A stretch of 64,000 bases of DNA from Streptomyces venezuelae (GCF_008642335.1 NZ_CP029191.1:5580001-5644000); one strand, 5' to 3'. Positions 1-7,946 are shown, counted from the stretch's first letter. The notes: generated from the sequence alone by a model not told the origin. Program-made: numbers and translations.

Positions 1-425
1 AGGACGGCGAGTACGACGAGGCCGAGGGCCTCGACACCGGCGCGGACGACTACCTCACCAAGCCCTTCTCGTACGTCGTGCTGGTCGCCCGCGTGAAGGC
101 GCTGCTGCGCCGCCGCGGCACCGCGGGCCCCTCGCCGGTCCACACCCTGGGCGACCTCAGGATCGACACGGCGGCGCGCCGCGTCTTCCGCGGCGAGGAC
201 GAAGTGACGCTCACGGCCAAGGAGTTCGCGGTCCTGGAACAGCTGGTGCTGCGGAGCGGCGAGGTCGTCTCCAAAGGCGACATCCTGGACCACGTCTGGG
301 ACTTCGCGTACGAGGGCGATCCCAACATCGTCGAGGTGTACGTGAGCACGCTGCGGCGCAAGCTCGGCGCGGCCCTCATCAAGACGGTGCGCGGTGCCGG
401 TTACCGCCTGGAGGCCCCGCGATGA
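1..425 (+). CDS. OmpR-family response regulator, C-terminal part
   Basis: This is a 5'-truncated gene; the reading frame is open from base 3. The visible residues begin with the end of a receiver domain, with DTGADDYLTKPF carrying the conserved Lys of the phospho-signalling face. A winged-helix DNA-binding domain follows, with the typical OmpR ending VEVYVSTLRRKLG and VRGAGYRLE. The phospho-accepting Asp lies upstream of the window. The TGA stop overlaps the ATG of the next gene (ATGA), so it is translationally coupled to the histidine kinase and is surely its partner. The class (OmpR/PhoB type) is certain; the regulon cannot be read from the sequence. Confidence 0.95.
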   Translation, partial: DGEYDEAEGLDTGADDYLTKPFSYVVLVARVKALLRRRGTAGPSPVHTLGDLRIDTAARRVFRGEDEVTLTAKEFAVLEQLVLRSGEVVSKGDILDHVWDFAYEGDPNIVEVYVSTLRRKLGAALIKTVRGAGYRLEAPR

Positions 426-1879
426 GCAGGATGAGCCGCCTGTTCGGATCGGTGCGGGCCCGGGCCACGCTCGGCGCGAGCCTCGTCGTCGCCCTCGCCC
501 TGGTCGCGGCGGGCGCCGCCGTGCTGCTCTCGCTGCGGGGCAACCTCACCGACCAGGCGGGCTCCCGGGCCGACTCGGCCGCCCGCAAGGTCGCCTCACA
601 GCTCCTCACGGTCCGGTCGTTCGGCGACCTGGACCTGCCGGACGACGAGGACCAGCCCGTCCAGGTCGTCGACGGCGACGGCAGGCTGGTCGCGGCCAAC
701 GACGACCTGCAGCGGATCAGCGGCACGGGCGTCGACCAGGTGAAGCCGGGCCGTGGGGGAGCGGGGGCGAAGGAGGACGGCGGCGACGTCGAGGACCGCG
801 GGGACCGTGAGGACCGCGGGGACCGCGAGGACGGGGAGATCGACGACGAGACCAAGTACACCGACGGCTCCGCCACCATCGACGGCGAGAGCGCCCAGTA
901 CCGCTTCGCCGCCGTCGAGGTGAGCTCGCCGAAGGGTGACTTCACCGTCTACGCGGGCGGTTCGCTCGCCAGTGAGAAGAGCGCGGTGTCCACGGCGCTG
1001 ACGGCGATGCTGATCGGTTTCCCGCTGCTCCTCGCGGTCGTCGCCGGCGTCACCTGGCTGGTGACACGGCGCGCCCTGCGCCCGGTCGCCGCGATCACCG
1101 CGGAGATGTCCGCGATCACCGCGTCGGAGGACCTCGCGCGCCGCGTGCCCGAACCGGACACGCACGACGAGATCGCCCGCCTCGCCCGCACCACGAACGA
1201 GACGCTGACCGCGCTGCAGACCTCCGTGGAGCGCCAGCGTCGGTTCGTGGCGGACGCCTCGCACGAGCTGCGCAGCCCCATCGCCTCGCTGCGCACCCAG
1301 CTCGAAGTGGGCGCCGCGCACCCGGAGCTGCTGGACGTCGACGGCGCCGTCGAGGACACCGTGCGGCTCCAGGAACTCGCCGCCGACCTGCTGCTCCTGG
1401 CCCGTCTGGACGCGGGGGAGAAGCCGGGGGCGGGCCGCGTCGACCTGGCGGCCTTCGTGCGCGAGGAGCTCTCGCAGCGCACCCGGGACCGCGTCGAGGT
1501 GCACGCGGAGCTGAAGAGCGCCGAAGTCGCGGGCTCCCGGAGCCAGTTGGCGCGGGTGCTCGGCAACCTCCTGAACAACGCGCAGCGGCACGCACGCTCC
1601 CGCGTCACGGTCACCACCCGGAGCGACGGGGCCTGGGCGGTCCTTGAGGTGGCCGATGACGGCAGCGGCGTGCCGGAGGGTGAGCGGGAGCGGATCTTCG
1701 AGCGGTTCGTACGCCTCGACGACGCGCGGACCCGCGACGAGGGCGGGGCCGGTCTGGGCCTCGCCATCGCGCGGGACGTCGCGGCGCGGCACGGCGGCAC
1801 GCTCGTGGTGCGGGAGGCGCCGTCCGGTGGTGCGCTGTTCGAGCTGCGGCTGCCGGGCCCTCAGTCGTCGGCGGAATGA
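422..1879 (+). CDS. Membrane sensor histidine kinase with an acidic repeat in its ectodomain
   Basis: A 485-residue kinase: TM1 about residues 17-37, an extracytoplasmic domain about 40-190, TM2 about 192-214, a HAMP linker, a HisKA domain with FVADASHELRSP (His281), and an HATPase domain with NNAQRH, DDGSGVP and GGAGLGLAI boxes. It autophosphorylates and passes phosphate to the regulator encoded just upstream, with which it overlaps by 4 nt. The ectodomain has an unusual run of Asp, Glu and Arg around residues 117-143, encoded by an 18-bp tandem repeat. Acidic patches in PhoQ-like sensors bind divalent cations; that role here is only inference. The ligand is unknown. Confidence 0.95.
   Translation: MSRMSRLFGSVRARATLGASLVVALALVAAGAAVLLSLRGNLTDQAGSRADSAARKVASQLLTVRSFGDLDLPDDEDQPVQVVDGDGRLVAANDDLQRISGTGVDQVKPGRGGAGAKEDGGDVEDRGDREDRGDREDGEIDDETKYTDGSATIDGESAQYRFAAVEVSSPKGDFTVYAGGSLASEKSAVSTALTAMLIGFPLLLAVVAGVTWLVTRRALRPVAAITAEMSAITASEDLARRVPEPDTHDEIARLARTTNETLTALQTSVERQRRFVADASHELRSPIASLRTQLEVGAAHPELLDVDGAVEDTVRLQELAADLLLLARLDAGEKPGAGRVDLAAFVREELSQRTRDRVEVHAELKSAEVAGSRSQLARVLGNLLNNAQRHARSRVTVTTRSDGAWAVLEVADDGSGVPEGERERIFERFVRLDDARTRDEGGAGLGLAIARDVAARHGGTLVVREAPSGGALFELRLPGPQSSAE
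791..832 (+). repeat. 18-bp tandem repeat inside the histidine kinase gene
   Basis: The unit GAGGACCGCGGGGACCGT occurs at 791-808 and, with one change, at 809-826, followed by a partial copy. It is in frame (six codons) and encodes the EDRGDR repeats of the sensor ectodomain. In-frame units of this kind allow length change without loss of function. Confidence 0.8.
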
Positions 1880-1910
1880 GGGGTGCGCCAGGCCGTGGTG
1901 GCGGTGCGGA

Positions 1911-2387
1911 TCAGGGCTTGCCGCGCTGGGAGCGCAGGTGTTCCGCGATCGGGGTCAGGGCCTTGCGCAGGTCTTCGAGTGCCTCGTCGGAGATGAGGTC
2001 GACGAAGTGCCGCCGCACGGAGGCGACGTGGTGCGGGGCCACCTTCCGCATGGTCTCCATGCCCTCCTCGGTGAGGACGGTGTAGAGCCCCCGGCGGTCG
2101 GACTCGCAGTTCTCACGGCGCACCAGACCCGCGTTCTCCATGCGGGTGATCTGGTGGGACAGGCGGCTCTTGGACTGCAGGGTGGCGGCGGCAAGGTCGC
2201 TCATCCGCATCCGGAGCTCTTCCGACTCGGAGAGATACACGAGAATGTCGTAGTCGTTCATGGTCAGGTTGAACGGCTGAAGGTCCTTTTCGAGCTGATA
2301 CGTCAGCATCCTGTTGACCTCCACGTGGGTGCGCCAGGCGCACTGTTCCTCGTCGGTCAGCCACTGCGGGGCCGTCTCGGTCTCCAT
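1911..2387 (-). CDS. MarR-family transcriptional regulator
   Basis: A 158-residue MarR protein. The winged helix spans about residues 45-125, with the recognition-helix region MSDLAAATLQSKSRLSHQI followed by a wing containing SDRRG, the MarR signature. The ATG at 2387 (METETAP) is preferred over an upstream in-frame start because a good -10 hexamer lies exactly 7 nt before it. It is convergent with the histidine kinase gene, 31 nt away. A single Cys follows the recognition region, so redox control is possible but unproven. The target is probably its own promoter, since a palindrome lies in the -35 region. Confidence 0.9.
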   Translation of the reverse strand: METETAPQWLTDEEQCAWRTHVEVNRMLTYQLEKDLQPFNLTMNDYDILVYLSESEELRMRMSDLAAATLQSKSRLSHQITRMENAGLVRRENCESDRRGLYTVLTEEGMETMRKVAPHHVASVRRHFVDLISDEALEDLRKALTPIAEHLRSQRGKP

Positions 2388-2394
2388 GGAATCG

Positions 2395-2422
2395 ATTCTA
2401 CCTAAGAAGTTGAAAGGTGAAC
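2395..2422 (-). promoter_or_regulatory. marR promoter (leaderless type) with operator-like dyad
   Basis: On the minus strand TAGAAT (2400-2395) is followed by exactly 7 nt and then the ATG, so transcription would begin at or next to the start codon. No Shine-Dalgarno is present. The imperfect palindrome GTTGAAAGGTGAAC (2409-2422) covers the -35 position and is a candidate autoregulatory MarR site. Confidence 0.55.
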
Positions 2423-2505
2423 GAATGGTGGGATGTGACACGCCTCGCACCACCTGCCTCCAGGAGGGGCACAGGCGTTCGCCGTCACACTCCGCAGACT
2501 ACCGC

Positions 2506-3321
2506 TCACAGCCCGAAGCGACGCTGGAGGTCCCCCAGTTGTCCGGGAAGGCGCGGTGCACCCGGCTGCTGACCCGGTTGGCCCGGAGTGCCCCGTCCGC
2601 CTGGTACGCCCCCCTGATGAGGCACCTCTCCCGATGCCCGTTCGGGCATCAGCGCCTCGCTGGACTGGAGCAGGACCGTGCCGGCGCCCACGAACTCGAA
2701 CTGGTGCTCCTCGCCGGACGTCCCGCCGATGCCGGTCAGTGCCCGCACGCCTCCGATCACGCCCGTGAGGTACCCGTGGTCGTAGTGATGGCAGGGTGAC
2801 GGGCAGTCCGCCCACCCCACGAGTGCCTGTGGATCCACGCGAATCGGAGGCTCCATGAAGACCACGGGGCCGTTCGACGCGGCGACGAACTTGCCCGTGC
2901 CGATGAGGGTCAGAAAGCCCGGAACGATCGACTGCTTCAGCGCGAGAGTTGGCTGAAAAGCGAGGAGGTTGCCGGAGCGAATGGTCAGGTTGCCCTCTTC
3001 GAGATCGTACGAATTCACGTCGAAGGCCCGGTCGGCGAGGAGCATCTTGCCCTGGCCGTCCGCCACGACCCAGTCGCTCGCGTGCAGCGGCGAATGAAAG
3101 CTGGTCCGGACCAGACGGTCCAGGCGGCCGTGCCCGATGCCGTTGAACTCGATCCGCCCGTAGTAGGCGATCATCTTCCCCTTCTGCAGGAACCACTGGT
3201 TCCCCTTGAGCTCCACGCAGAAGGTGTATGGATTCACGCTGTCGTCGCTCGGCAGCGTCATCGGGTCGAAGACGGGGGGCGCGCCCGCGGGCGTCGAGAC
3301 GTTGGGGACGTTGGGGTTCAC
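2506..3321 (-). CDS. AIM24-family protein, third gene of the trio
   Basis: A 271-residue member of the AIM24 (formerly DUF124) family, which forms a beta-prism fold of repeated strands. Bacterial members are cytosolic or membrane-associated and of unknown function. The C-terminal about 40 residues are a Gly/Pro/Gln-rich tail, unlike its two neighbours. The GTG start at 3321 overlaps the stop of the previous gene (GTGA), so the trio is one operon read right to left. It is the most divergent of the three: the beta domain contains CVELKGNQWFLQKGKMIAYY, and a Cys/His-rich stretch DCPSPCHHYDHG near residue 170 looks metal-binding. Confidence 0.85.
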   Translation of the reverse strand: MNPNVPNVSTPAGAPPVFDPMTLPSDDSVNPYTFCVELKGNQWFLQKGKMIAYYGRIEFNGIGHGRLDRLVRTSFHSPLHASDWVVADGQGKMLLADRAFDVNSYDLEEGNLTIRSGNLLAFQPTLALKQSIVPGFLTLIGTGKFVAASNGPVVFMEPPIRVDPQALVGWADCPSPCHHYDHGYLTGVIGGVRALTGIGGTSGEEHQFEFVGAGTVLLQSSEALMPERASGEVPHQGGVPGGRGTPGQPGQQPGAPRLPGQLGDLQRRFGL

Positions 3322-3968
3322 AGCTTCTCCTCCGAAGCCTGGACGTACACCGCGCCGGTCCCCGACAGCTCCAGCTGGAAGGCCTCACCGGAGCCGCGGC
3401 CCACCATGTCGCGCCAGCCGAGCGCCGTGGACAGCTTGTTGCGCACGTCGCCGTGGTGCGCGACATATGCCTGCGGGTCCACGTGCACCGGGCGCTGCGG
3501 GGTGATCGGCACCTCGATGACGCCGCCGTGCGCCATGACGGCGACCGCGCCGTGGCCCTTCAGGGTCGTGGTGAACAGGCCCTGGCCGCTCACCTGACCG
3601 CGCACCATGCCCATCACGCCGCCCTGGGAGCCCAGGAACATCGTGCCCTGCTGGAGCGTGCCGTCGAAGGCGAGCAGGCGGTCCGCCTCCACGTACAGCG
3701 TGTCTCCGGAGAGGCCGATCACCTGGATGTGGTGCCCGCCGTGCCCGAACAGGACGGTGCCGCTGCCCTCGACGGTCATCAAGGGAGTGGCCTCGCCCGC
3801 GACCCGGCGCCCGATCATGGAGGCGAGGCCGCCCTGGCCGCCCTGGAGGTTGGGGGTGAAGGAGACCTCCCCCTGATAGGCGAGCATCGCGCCGCGCTGG
3901 CTGAAGATCTTGGTGCCGGGGTGCACGGTGGCCTCGATCATCTTCGAGTTGATCTCACGGAAGGGCAT
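3318..3968 (-). CDS. AIM24-family protein, second gene of the trio
   Basis: A 216-residue AIM24-family protein starting MPFREINSKMIEATV at the ATG at 3968, which lies 1 nt after the stop of the preceding paralogue. A longer in-frame extension upstream is antisense-like, Arg/Ser-rich and not credible. It has the family pattern of alternating Gly-rich strands (YQGEVSF, GSGTVLFGHGGHHI, GEAFQLELSGTGAVYVQASE). It was probably produced by tandem duplication of the neighbouring gene and then diverged. The biochemical role is unknown; in Streptomyces the paralogues commonly sit together. Confidence 0.88.
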   Translation of the reverse strand: MPFREINSKMIEATVHPGTKIFSQRGAMLAYQGEVSFTPNLQGGQGGLASMIGRRVAGEATPLMTVEGSGTVLFGHGGHHIQVIGLSGDTLYVEADRLLAFDGTLQQGTMFLGSQGGVMGMVRGQVSGQGLFTTTLKGHGAVAVMAHGGVIEVPITPQRPVHVDPQAYVAHHGDVRNKLSTALGWRDMVGRGSGEAFQLELSGTGAVYVQASEEKL

Positions 3969-3969
3969 G

Positions 3970-4608
3970 TCACACATCCCCCGCGATCGTCGCCCGCTCG
4001 CTGGGCTGGACATAGACCAGCCCCTCGCCCTCGAAGCGGACCTGGAAGGCCTCGCCACCGCCCTCGCCCATGAACGTGCGGAACGTGACCCCGGACTGGA
4101 AGCTCTGCCGCACATCGCCCTGATGCGCGATGTACGCCCCCGGGTCCACCGTCAGCGGATACTCCCGCGAGACGCGCAGCGCCACCGCCGGGCCGTCGGA
4201 GACGATCGCCGCCTGGCCGGTGCCCTCGACGGTCGTCGTGAACAGGCCGTTCCCCTGCGTCGCGCCGCGCATGCCGGTGAAGCTGGTGCCGGTGCGCAGG
4301 CCGGCGTCGGTGCAGAGCAGGTTGCTCGCCTCGACGTACAGCTTCTCGCCGTTCAGCCGCACCAGATTGATCTCGGTGGCGCGGTCGGCGAACCAGCAGG
4401 TGCCGTGCCCCTTCACCTCCATCACCGTCATCTGCTCGCCGGTGACGCGGCGGGTCACCATGCCCCGGATGCCCTCGCCGCCGCCGGTCATCTTCTTGAA
4501 GGCCATCTGGCCGTCGTACGCCACCATCGAGCCGTTCTTCGCCTTCACGGCGTCGCCCGTCATGTCGACGGCGAGCACTCTGCTCCCTTGGAGCCGGAAC
4601 GTAGCCAC
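3970..4608 (-). CDS. AIM24-family protein, first gene of the trio
   Basis: A 212-residue AIM24 protein starting VATFRLQGSRVLAVDM at the GTG at 4608. The encoded stretch upstream does not resemble the family, so the long open frame is trimmed. Family features are visible throughout: AYDGQMAFKKMTGGGEG, TGTSFTGMRGATQGNGLFTTTVEGTGQAAI, and the closing GEAFQVRFEGEGLVYVQPSER, which repeats in the next paralogue. It leads a three-gene operon with 1-nt and minus 4-nt junctions. The function is unknown. Confidence 0.88.
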   Translation of the reverse strand: MATFRLQGSRVLAVDMTGDAVKAKNGSMVAYDGQMAFKKMTGGGEGIRGMVTRRVTGEQMTVMEVKGHGTCWFADRATEINLVRLNGEKLYVEASNLLCTDAGLRTGTSFTGMRGATQGNGLFTTTVEGTGQAAIVSDGPAVALRVSREYPLTVDPGAYIAHQGDVRQSFQSGVTFRTFMGEGGGEAFQVRFEGEGLVYVQPSERATIAGDV

Positions 4609-4699
4609 GAATCGACGGTAGCCGCCGCGTACCCACCCAGAACAGGGTGAAGGGCCCTGAGCGAACCCGGAGAACACCCCGATGTCACAATGGGGGTCG

Positions 4700-4719
4700 C
4701 TTGTGCGTCCGTTCACAAG
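4700..4719. promoter_or_regulatory. Inverted repeat between the AIM24 trio and the DUF3817 gene
   Basis: CTTGTG (4700-4705) and CACAAG (4714-4719) form a perfect 6-bp dyad with an 8-nt spacer in the divergent intergenic region 4609-4775. It is a possible regulator site for either direction; there is no further support. Confidence 0.35.
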
Positions 4720-4775
4720 ATCGGCGCCGCCGAGCCCCGCCCCCTGCCTGTCGTCCGTCCCACCGAAGGTGACCC

Positions 4776-5126
4776 GTGGACATCAAAACCGCTTCCGCAC
4801 TCCGCCGCCTCCGTCTGGTCTCCGTGCCCGAGGGCATTTCCTGGATCGTGCTGTTGGTCTGCACGATCATCAAGTACACGGTCTCCGAGGACTTCAACGT
4901 GGCGCCGGTGCTCGGCCCGATCCACGGCGTGCTCTTCGTCCTGTACGTGGTCTTCTGGCTCGACGCCTGGAACCGCGCCAAGTGGGACTTCGGGACCGGC
5001 GCGCTGTACTTCGCGTTCTCGTTCATCCCCGGCGGCGGCTTCATGGCCGAGCGCAAGCTGAAGCGTGAGGCCGAGGCCGCGGTGATCGCGTCGCGCGCCC
5101 GCAAGGAAGGCGTCGTGAACGCATGA
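4776..5126 (+). CDS. DUF3817 small integral membrane protein
   Basis: A 116-residue protein with three predicted membrane segments (about residues 18-36, 45-64, 75-92) and the DUF3817 features [25 protein letters not shown] and [12 protein letters not shown]. The GTG at 4776 is preceded by GAAGGTGA, a fair Shine-Dalgarno. Its stop overlaps the ATG of the next gene by 4 nt. A paralogue lies at 13831. Family members are of unknown function; the C-terminal basic tail is probably cytoplasmic. Confidence 0.88.
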   Translation: MDIKTASALRRLRLVSVPEGISWIVLLVCTIIKYTVSEDFNVAPVLGPIHGVLFVLYVVFWLDAWNRAKWDFGTGALYFAFSFIPGGGFMAERKLKREAEAAVIASRARKEGVVNA

Positions 5127-5416
5127 TCGTCGCCTTCTCCGTGACCCCGCTCGGGGTCGGCGAGGACGTCGGCGAGTACGTCGCCGACGCGGTCCGTGTG
5201 GTCCGCGAGTCCGGCCTCCCGAACCGGACCGACGCCATGTTCACGTCCGTCGAGGGCGAGTGGGACGAGGTGATGGACGTCGTCAAGCGTGCCGTCGCCG
5301 CCGTGGAGGCGCGGTCGCCCCGGGTCTCGGTCGTCATGAAGGCGGACATCCGCCCCGGCGTGACGGACGGTCTCACGTCGAAGGTCGAGACGGTGGAGCG
5401 GCACCTGTCCGCGTAG
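5123..5416 (+). CDS. MTH1187/YkoF-type thiamine-binding protein
   Basis: A 97-residue protein of the MTH1187 family (ferredoxin-like fold). It begins [27 protein letters not shown], with the typical [25 protein letters not shown] and the ending VMKADIRPG. Family members bind thiamine or related pyrimidines and often oligomerise. It is coupled to the DUF3817 gene by an ATGA overlap and closed by a strong terminator, so the two genes form a transcription unit. The exact ligand is not provable from the sequence. Confidence 0.85.
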   Translation: MIVAFSVTPLGVGEDVGEYVADAVRVVRESGLPNRTDAMFTSVEGEWDEVMDVVKRAVAAVEARSPRVSVVMKADIRPGVTDGLTSKVETVERHLSA

Positions 5417-5440
5417 ACGGCCGGCCTCAAGGTGCACGGA

Positions 5441-5470
5441 AAGCCCCCGCCCATCACAGGGCGGGGGCTT
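5441..5470 (+). terminator. Intrinsic terminator after the DUF3817/MTH1187 pair
   Basis: A perfect 12-bp stem AAGCCCCCGCCC / GGGCGGGGGCTT with a 6-nt loop is followed by TTCT, 24 nt after the stop codon. Confidence 0.9.
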
Positions 5471-5486
5471 TTCTCCGCCCACCGAC

Positions 5487-5539
5487 TTGAGCGACTGCTC
5501 AAACAGGGGCTACCTTGTGTTTTGAGCGGTCGCTCAAAA
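5487..5539 (+). promoter_or_regulatory. Promoter with two TetR-type operators
   Basis: Two palindromes share the half-site TTGAGC. O1 (5487-5502) is TTGAGCGACTGCTCAA. O2 (5520-5539) is TTTTGAGCGGTCGCTCAAAA, with perfect 9-bp arms. Their centres are 35 bp apart. A promoter TTGAGC (5487-5492), 18 nt, TACCTT (5511-5516) is embedded, so O1 covers -35 and O2 covers the start region. The TetR gene at the end of this operon (6983) is the natural ligand-responsive repressor. Confidence 0.8.
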
Positions 5540-5562
5540 AGCCGTCGACGTGGGGGTTTGCC

Positions 5563-6300
5563 GTGAGTCTGTACATCGAGGCGCGCATACGCGCCGATCT
5601 CGACGACCTCTGGGCGCACACCCAGGAACCCGCTCAGCATCGGCGCTGGGACCTCAGGTTCGGCGAGATCGACTACCTCCCGTGCGAGGAGGGCGAGCCG
5701 CAGCGTTTCCGGTACGCCACGCGCGTGCTGCCCTTCCTGACCGTCGCCGGCACCGGGGTCTCCGCGGGCGAGAAGCGGCGCCCGGACGGCACCAGGACCT
5801 CGGCTCTGCGCTTCGCGTCCCCGCACCCGCTCTCCCTCCTCGAAGAGGGCAGCGGTTACTGGCGCTACGTACCCGCGGAGGACGGCGACGGGGTCCGCTT
5901 CCTCACCGGGTACGACTACCGCCCGCGCTGGGGCCGATTCGGGCGGATCACCGACCGGCTGGTCTTCCGCCCCCTCATGGGGTGGGCGACCGCCTGGTCG
6001 TTCGACCGGCTCAGGCTGTGGCTGGAGCGGGGGATCACTCCGGAGCGGGCGCTGCTTCACGCGGCGGTGGAGCTGGCCGTTCGCCTGCTGTGCGTGGCCG
6101 CCGCGGTCCTCTTCGTACCCATGGTGGCTCTGGCGGTTGCGGCGACGATGCTGATGCTGCCGCCGCTGCCCACGACTCCGGCCGCCCGCCGCTGCCTGCG
6201 CAAGGCGCCGGCACGCGCGCGTGCGCCGCGAATTCTCGCCGGCCTCGGCCCGATGACGCCGCGCGCTCCGCGCACCAGGACCGAGGGGCAGTACTCGTGA
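5563..6300 (+). CDS. SRPBCC-like protein with C-terminal membrane segment
   Basis: A 245-residue protein. Residues about 1-155 resemble a SRPBCC (START/polyketide cyclase-like) ligand pocket: an opening strand SLYIEARIRADLDDLWAHT, then the helix HRRWDLRFGEIDYL. One or two hydrophobic segments lie near residues 165-205 (LLCVAAAVLFVPMVALAVAATML), and the tail is basic. The GTG at 5563 is chosen because GGGGG precedes it by 7 nt and the protein family start fits. Its stop overlaps the GTG of the DUF4166 gene (GTGA). It probably binds a lipid or hydrophobic small molecule; the function is not known. Confidence 0.75.
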   Translation: MSLYIEARIRADLDDLWAHTQEPAQHRRWDLRFGEIDYLPCEEGEPQRFRYATRVLPFLTVAGTGVSAGEKRRPDGTRTSALRFASPHPLSLLEEGSGYWRYVPAEDGDGVRFLTGYDYRPRWGRFGRITDRLVFRPLMGWATAWSFDRLRLWLERGITPERALLHAAVELAVRLLCVAAAVLFVPMVALAVAATMLMLPPLPTTPAARRCLRKAPARARAPRILAGLGPMTPRAPRTRTEGQYS

Positions 6301-6986
6301 CGCAGCCCTCTTCGATCTTCCGCACCGTCATGGGAGCCGACTTCCACCGCCTGCACCCGCGGATCCAGCGGCGCTTCTCCGTCGGGCTCGCGGGCGGCGA
6401 GGCCTGTACGGGGCGGGGCGTCATGGACCGCATCTGGCACGGGCGCGGCTTCGTGAAGCCGTTCCTCGCGCTCGGCGGCACCCGCAACATCCTCGTCCCG
6501 CGCCAGGGCAGGAACGTTCCCTTCGTCATCGAGAACGTGCCGTACACCGATACGTACGGCCGTGAGACGGTGACCTTCGTGCGCACCTTCGACTTGCCCG
6601 GCGGCCCCCGCCGCTTCGACGCCCACATGGTCCTGAGCCCCAAGGGCGACCGCGTGCTCGACTACCTCGGCACGCACCAGCACCTCGCCAGCGACCTCCA
6701 CTTCCGTGCGGAGCCCGACGGCTCGCTCCTCATCCGCTCCGGAGAGCACCGGTTCCGGGAGGGGCCCGTCGACTGCCGCGTGCCCTCCCTCATCGGGGGC
6801 GACGCGGAGGTCCGCGAATCCTGGGACGAGGCCGCGGGCCGCTTCCGCATCAAGGTCAGCGTCACCAACCCCCGCTTCGGGCCACTGTTCGGCTACGAGG
6901 GGTCCTTCACGGCGACGTACACCGACGTCCGCACGTGCGGAGTCCGCCCGGGCCTCCGGCCGGTCCGCGAGGAGGCACGCGCGTGA
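6297..6986 (+). CDS. DUF4166 domain protein
   Basis: A 229-residue protein that is a DUF4166 domain over almost its whole length: ADFHRLHPRIQRRFS at the N-terminus, G-rich MDRIWHGRGFVKPFLALGG, then VPFVIENVPYTDTYGRETVTFVRTF and the closing NPRFGPLFGYEGSF. DUF4166 often accompanies saccharopine-dehydrogenase-like or lipid-type enzymes, but its activity is undefined. GTGA overlaps at both ends lock it into a three-gene operon with the SRPBCC-like and TetR genes. The GTG start is fixed by the overlap. Confidence 0.85.
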   Translation: MTQPSSIFRTVMGADFHRLHPRIQRRFSVGLAGGEACTGRGVMDRIWHGRGFVKPFLALGGTRNILVPRQGRNVPFVIENVPYTDTYGRETVTFVRTFDLPGGPRRFDAHMVLSPKGDRVLDYLGTHQHLASDLHFRAEPDGSLLIRSGEHRFREGPVDCRVPSLIGGDAEVRESWDEAAGRFRIKVSVTNPRFGPLFGYEGSFTATYTDVRTCGVRPGLRPVREEARA

Positions 6987-7633
6987 GTGCGGCCAAGGAC
7001 CCGGCCAAGAGCCTGGAGACCCGGACCAAGCTCCTCGAGGGCGCGTTGCGTACGTTGACGGAGCAGGGCATCGCCAAGACGTCCGCGCGGAACATCGCGG
7101 CGACGGCGGGGGTCAATCAGGCGCTCGTCTTCTACCACTTCGGTTCCGTCGACGAGTTGCTCGCGGCGGCGTGCCGGCACGGGACGGAGCAGCGGGTCTC
7201 CCGGTACCGGGAGCGTCTCTCCGGGATCGACTCCCTCGCCGGGCTGCTCGCCTTCGGGCGGGAGATGCACGAGGAGGAGCGCGAGGCGGGGCACGTCGCC
7301 GTGCTCGGCCAGCTGCTCGCCGGGTCCCAGACGCAGCCGCGGCTCGCCGTGGCCACGGCGGCGGGGCTCGCCCTCTGGATCGAGGAGATCGAGAAGGTCC
7401 TGACGCGGGTGCTTTCGGCGTCCCCGCTCGGGGAGTTCGTGGACGCGGTGGGGCTGGCGCGGGCGGTGGGGGCGTCGTTCGTGGGCATGGAGCTGTACGA
7501 AGGGGTGGACGCGGCGGGGGCCGAGCGGGCGCTCGACTCCCTGGAGTCGCTCTCCCTCCTCGTCTCCGCCGTCGAGGACCTCGGGCCGCTGGCCCAGCGG
7601 GCGGTCCGGCACCGGCTGCGGCGCCTGCGGTAA
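6983..7633 (+). CDS. TetR-family regulator of the DUF4166 operon
   Basis: A 216-residue TetR protein. The N-terminal HTH is clear: RTKLLEGALRTLTEQGIAKTSARNIAATAGVNQALVFYHFGSVDELL, residues about 12-60. The rest is an alpha-helical ligand-binding core. The GTG start overlaps the DUF4166 stop (GTGA). It is the last gene of the operon and most likely represses the promoter at 5487-5539, giving negative autoregulation. The ligand is presumably something made or bound by the two upstream proteins; that is inference. Confidence 0.92.
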   Translation: MSAAKDPAKSLETRTKLLEGALRTLTEQGIAKTSARNIAATAGVNQALVFYHFGSVDELLAAACRHGTEQRVSRYRERLSGIDSLAGLLAFGREMHEEEREAGHVAVLGQLLAGSQTQPRLAVATAAGLALWIEEIEKVLTRVLSASPLGEFVDAVGLARAVGASFVGMELYEGVDAAGAERALDSLESLSLLVSAVEDLGPLAQRAVRHRLRRLR

Positions 7634-7697
7634 CCCTGCGGTGGCTGCGGGGTGGGACCGACCTCTGCGACGTCCTGCCGGGCCAGGAGCACCGACC

Positions 7698-7747
7698 CCG
7701 CCGCTGCGCGGCGGATCCTCCCCACCCACCCACCCGTTCACCCCGCA
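7698..7747. repeat. Dispersed 50-bp repeat, copy A
   Basis: It starts with the mini-hairpin CCGCCGC-TGC-GCGGCGG and continues as a C-rich stretch ending CACCCGTTCACCCCGCA. A second copy at 21731-21780 matches at about 44 of 50 positions. Both copies lie within 70 bp after the end of a gene. Confidence 0.75.
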
Positions 7748-7794
7748 ACGTCGAGCGGGAGTAGGGGCGGGTGGCTGGGTGGGGAGGATCCGCC
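7710..7794. repeat. Large inverted repeat after the tetR gene
   Basis: The 27-nt arms at 7710-7736 and 7768-7794 (core GCGGATCCTCCCCACCCA) are complementary except at one position, with a 31-nt loop. It may act as a terminator for the DUF4166 operon, or it may be a mobile-type repeat. Confidence 0.75.
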
Positions 7795-7857
7795 GAGTGG
7801 AGTGGTGAGGGCCCTCCCCCCTCCGGGCCGCAGGCGCGAGCGGGCCGGAGGGGACGT

Positions 7858-7946
7858 GGGGGTATGTGCGCACGGAGCACCGAGCCCACCACGACGGTCG
7901 GGCGCATTCCGCGTGGCGCAGGGATGGCGAGTACGCACATACCCCC
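7858..7946. repeat. Inverted repeat with 13-bp perfect arms
   Basis: GGGGGTATGTGCG (7858-7870) and CGCACATACCCCC (7934-7946) are exact complements separated by 63 nt. The role is unknown. Confidence 0.6.
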
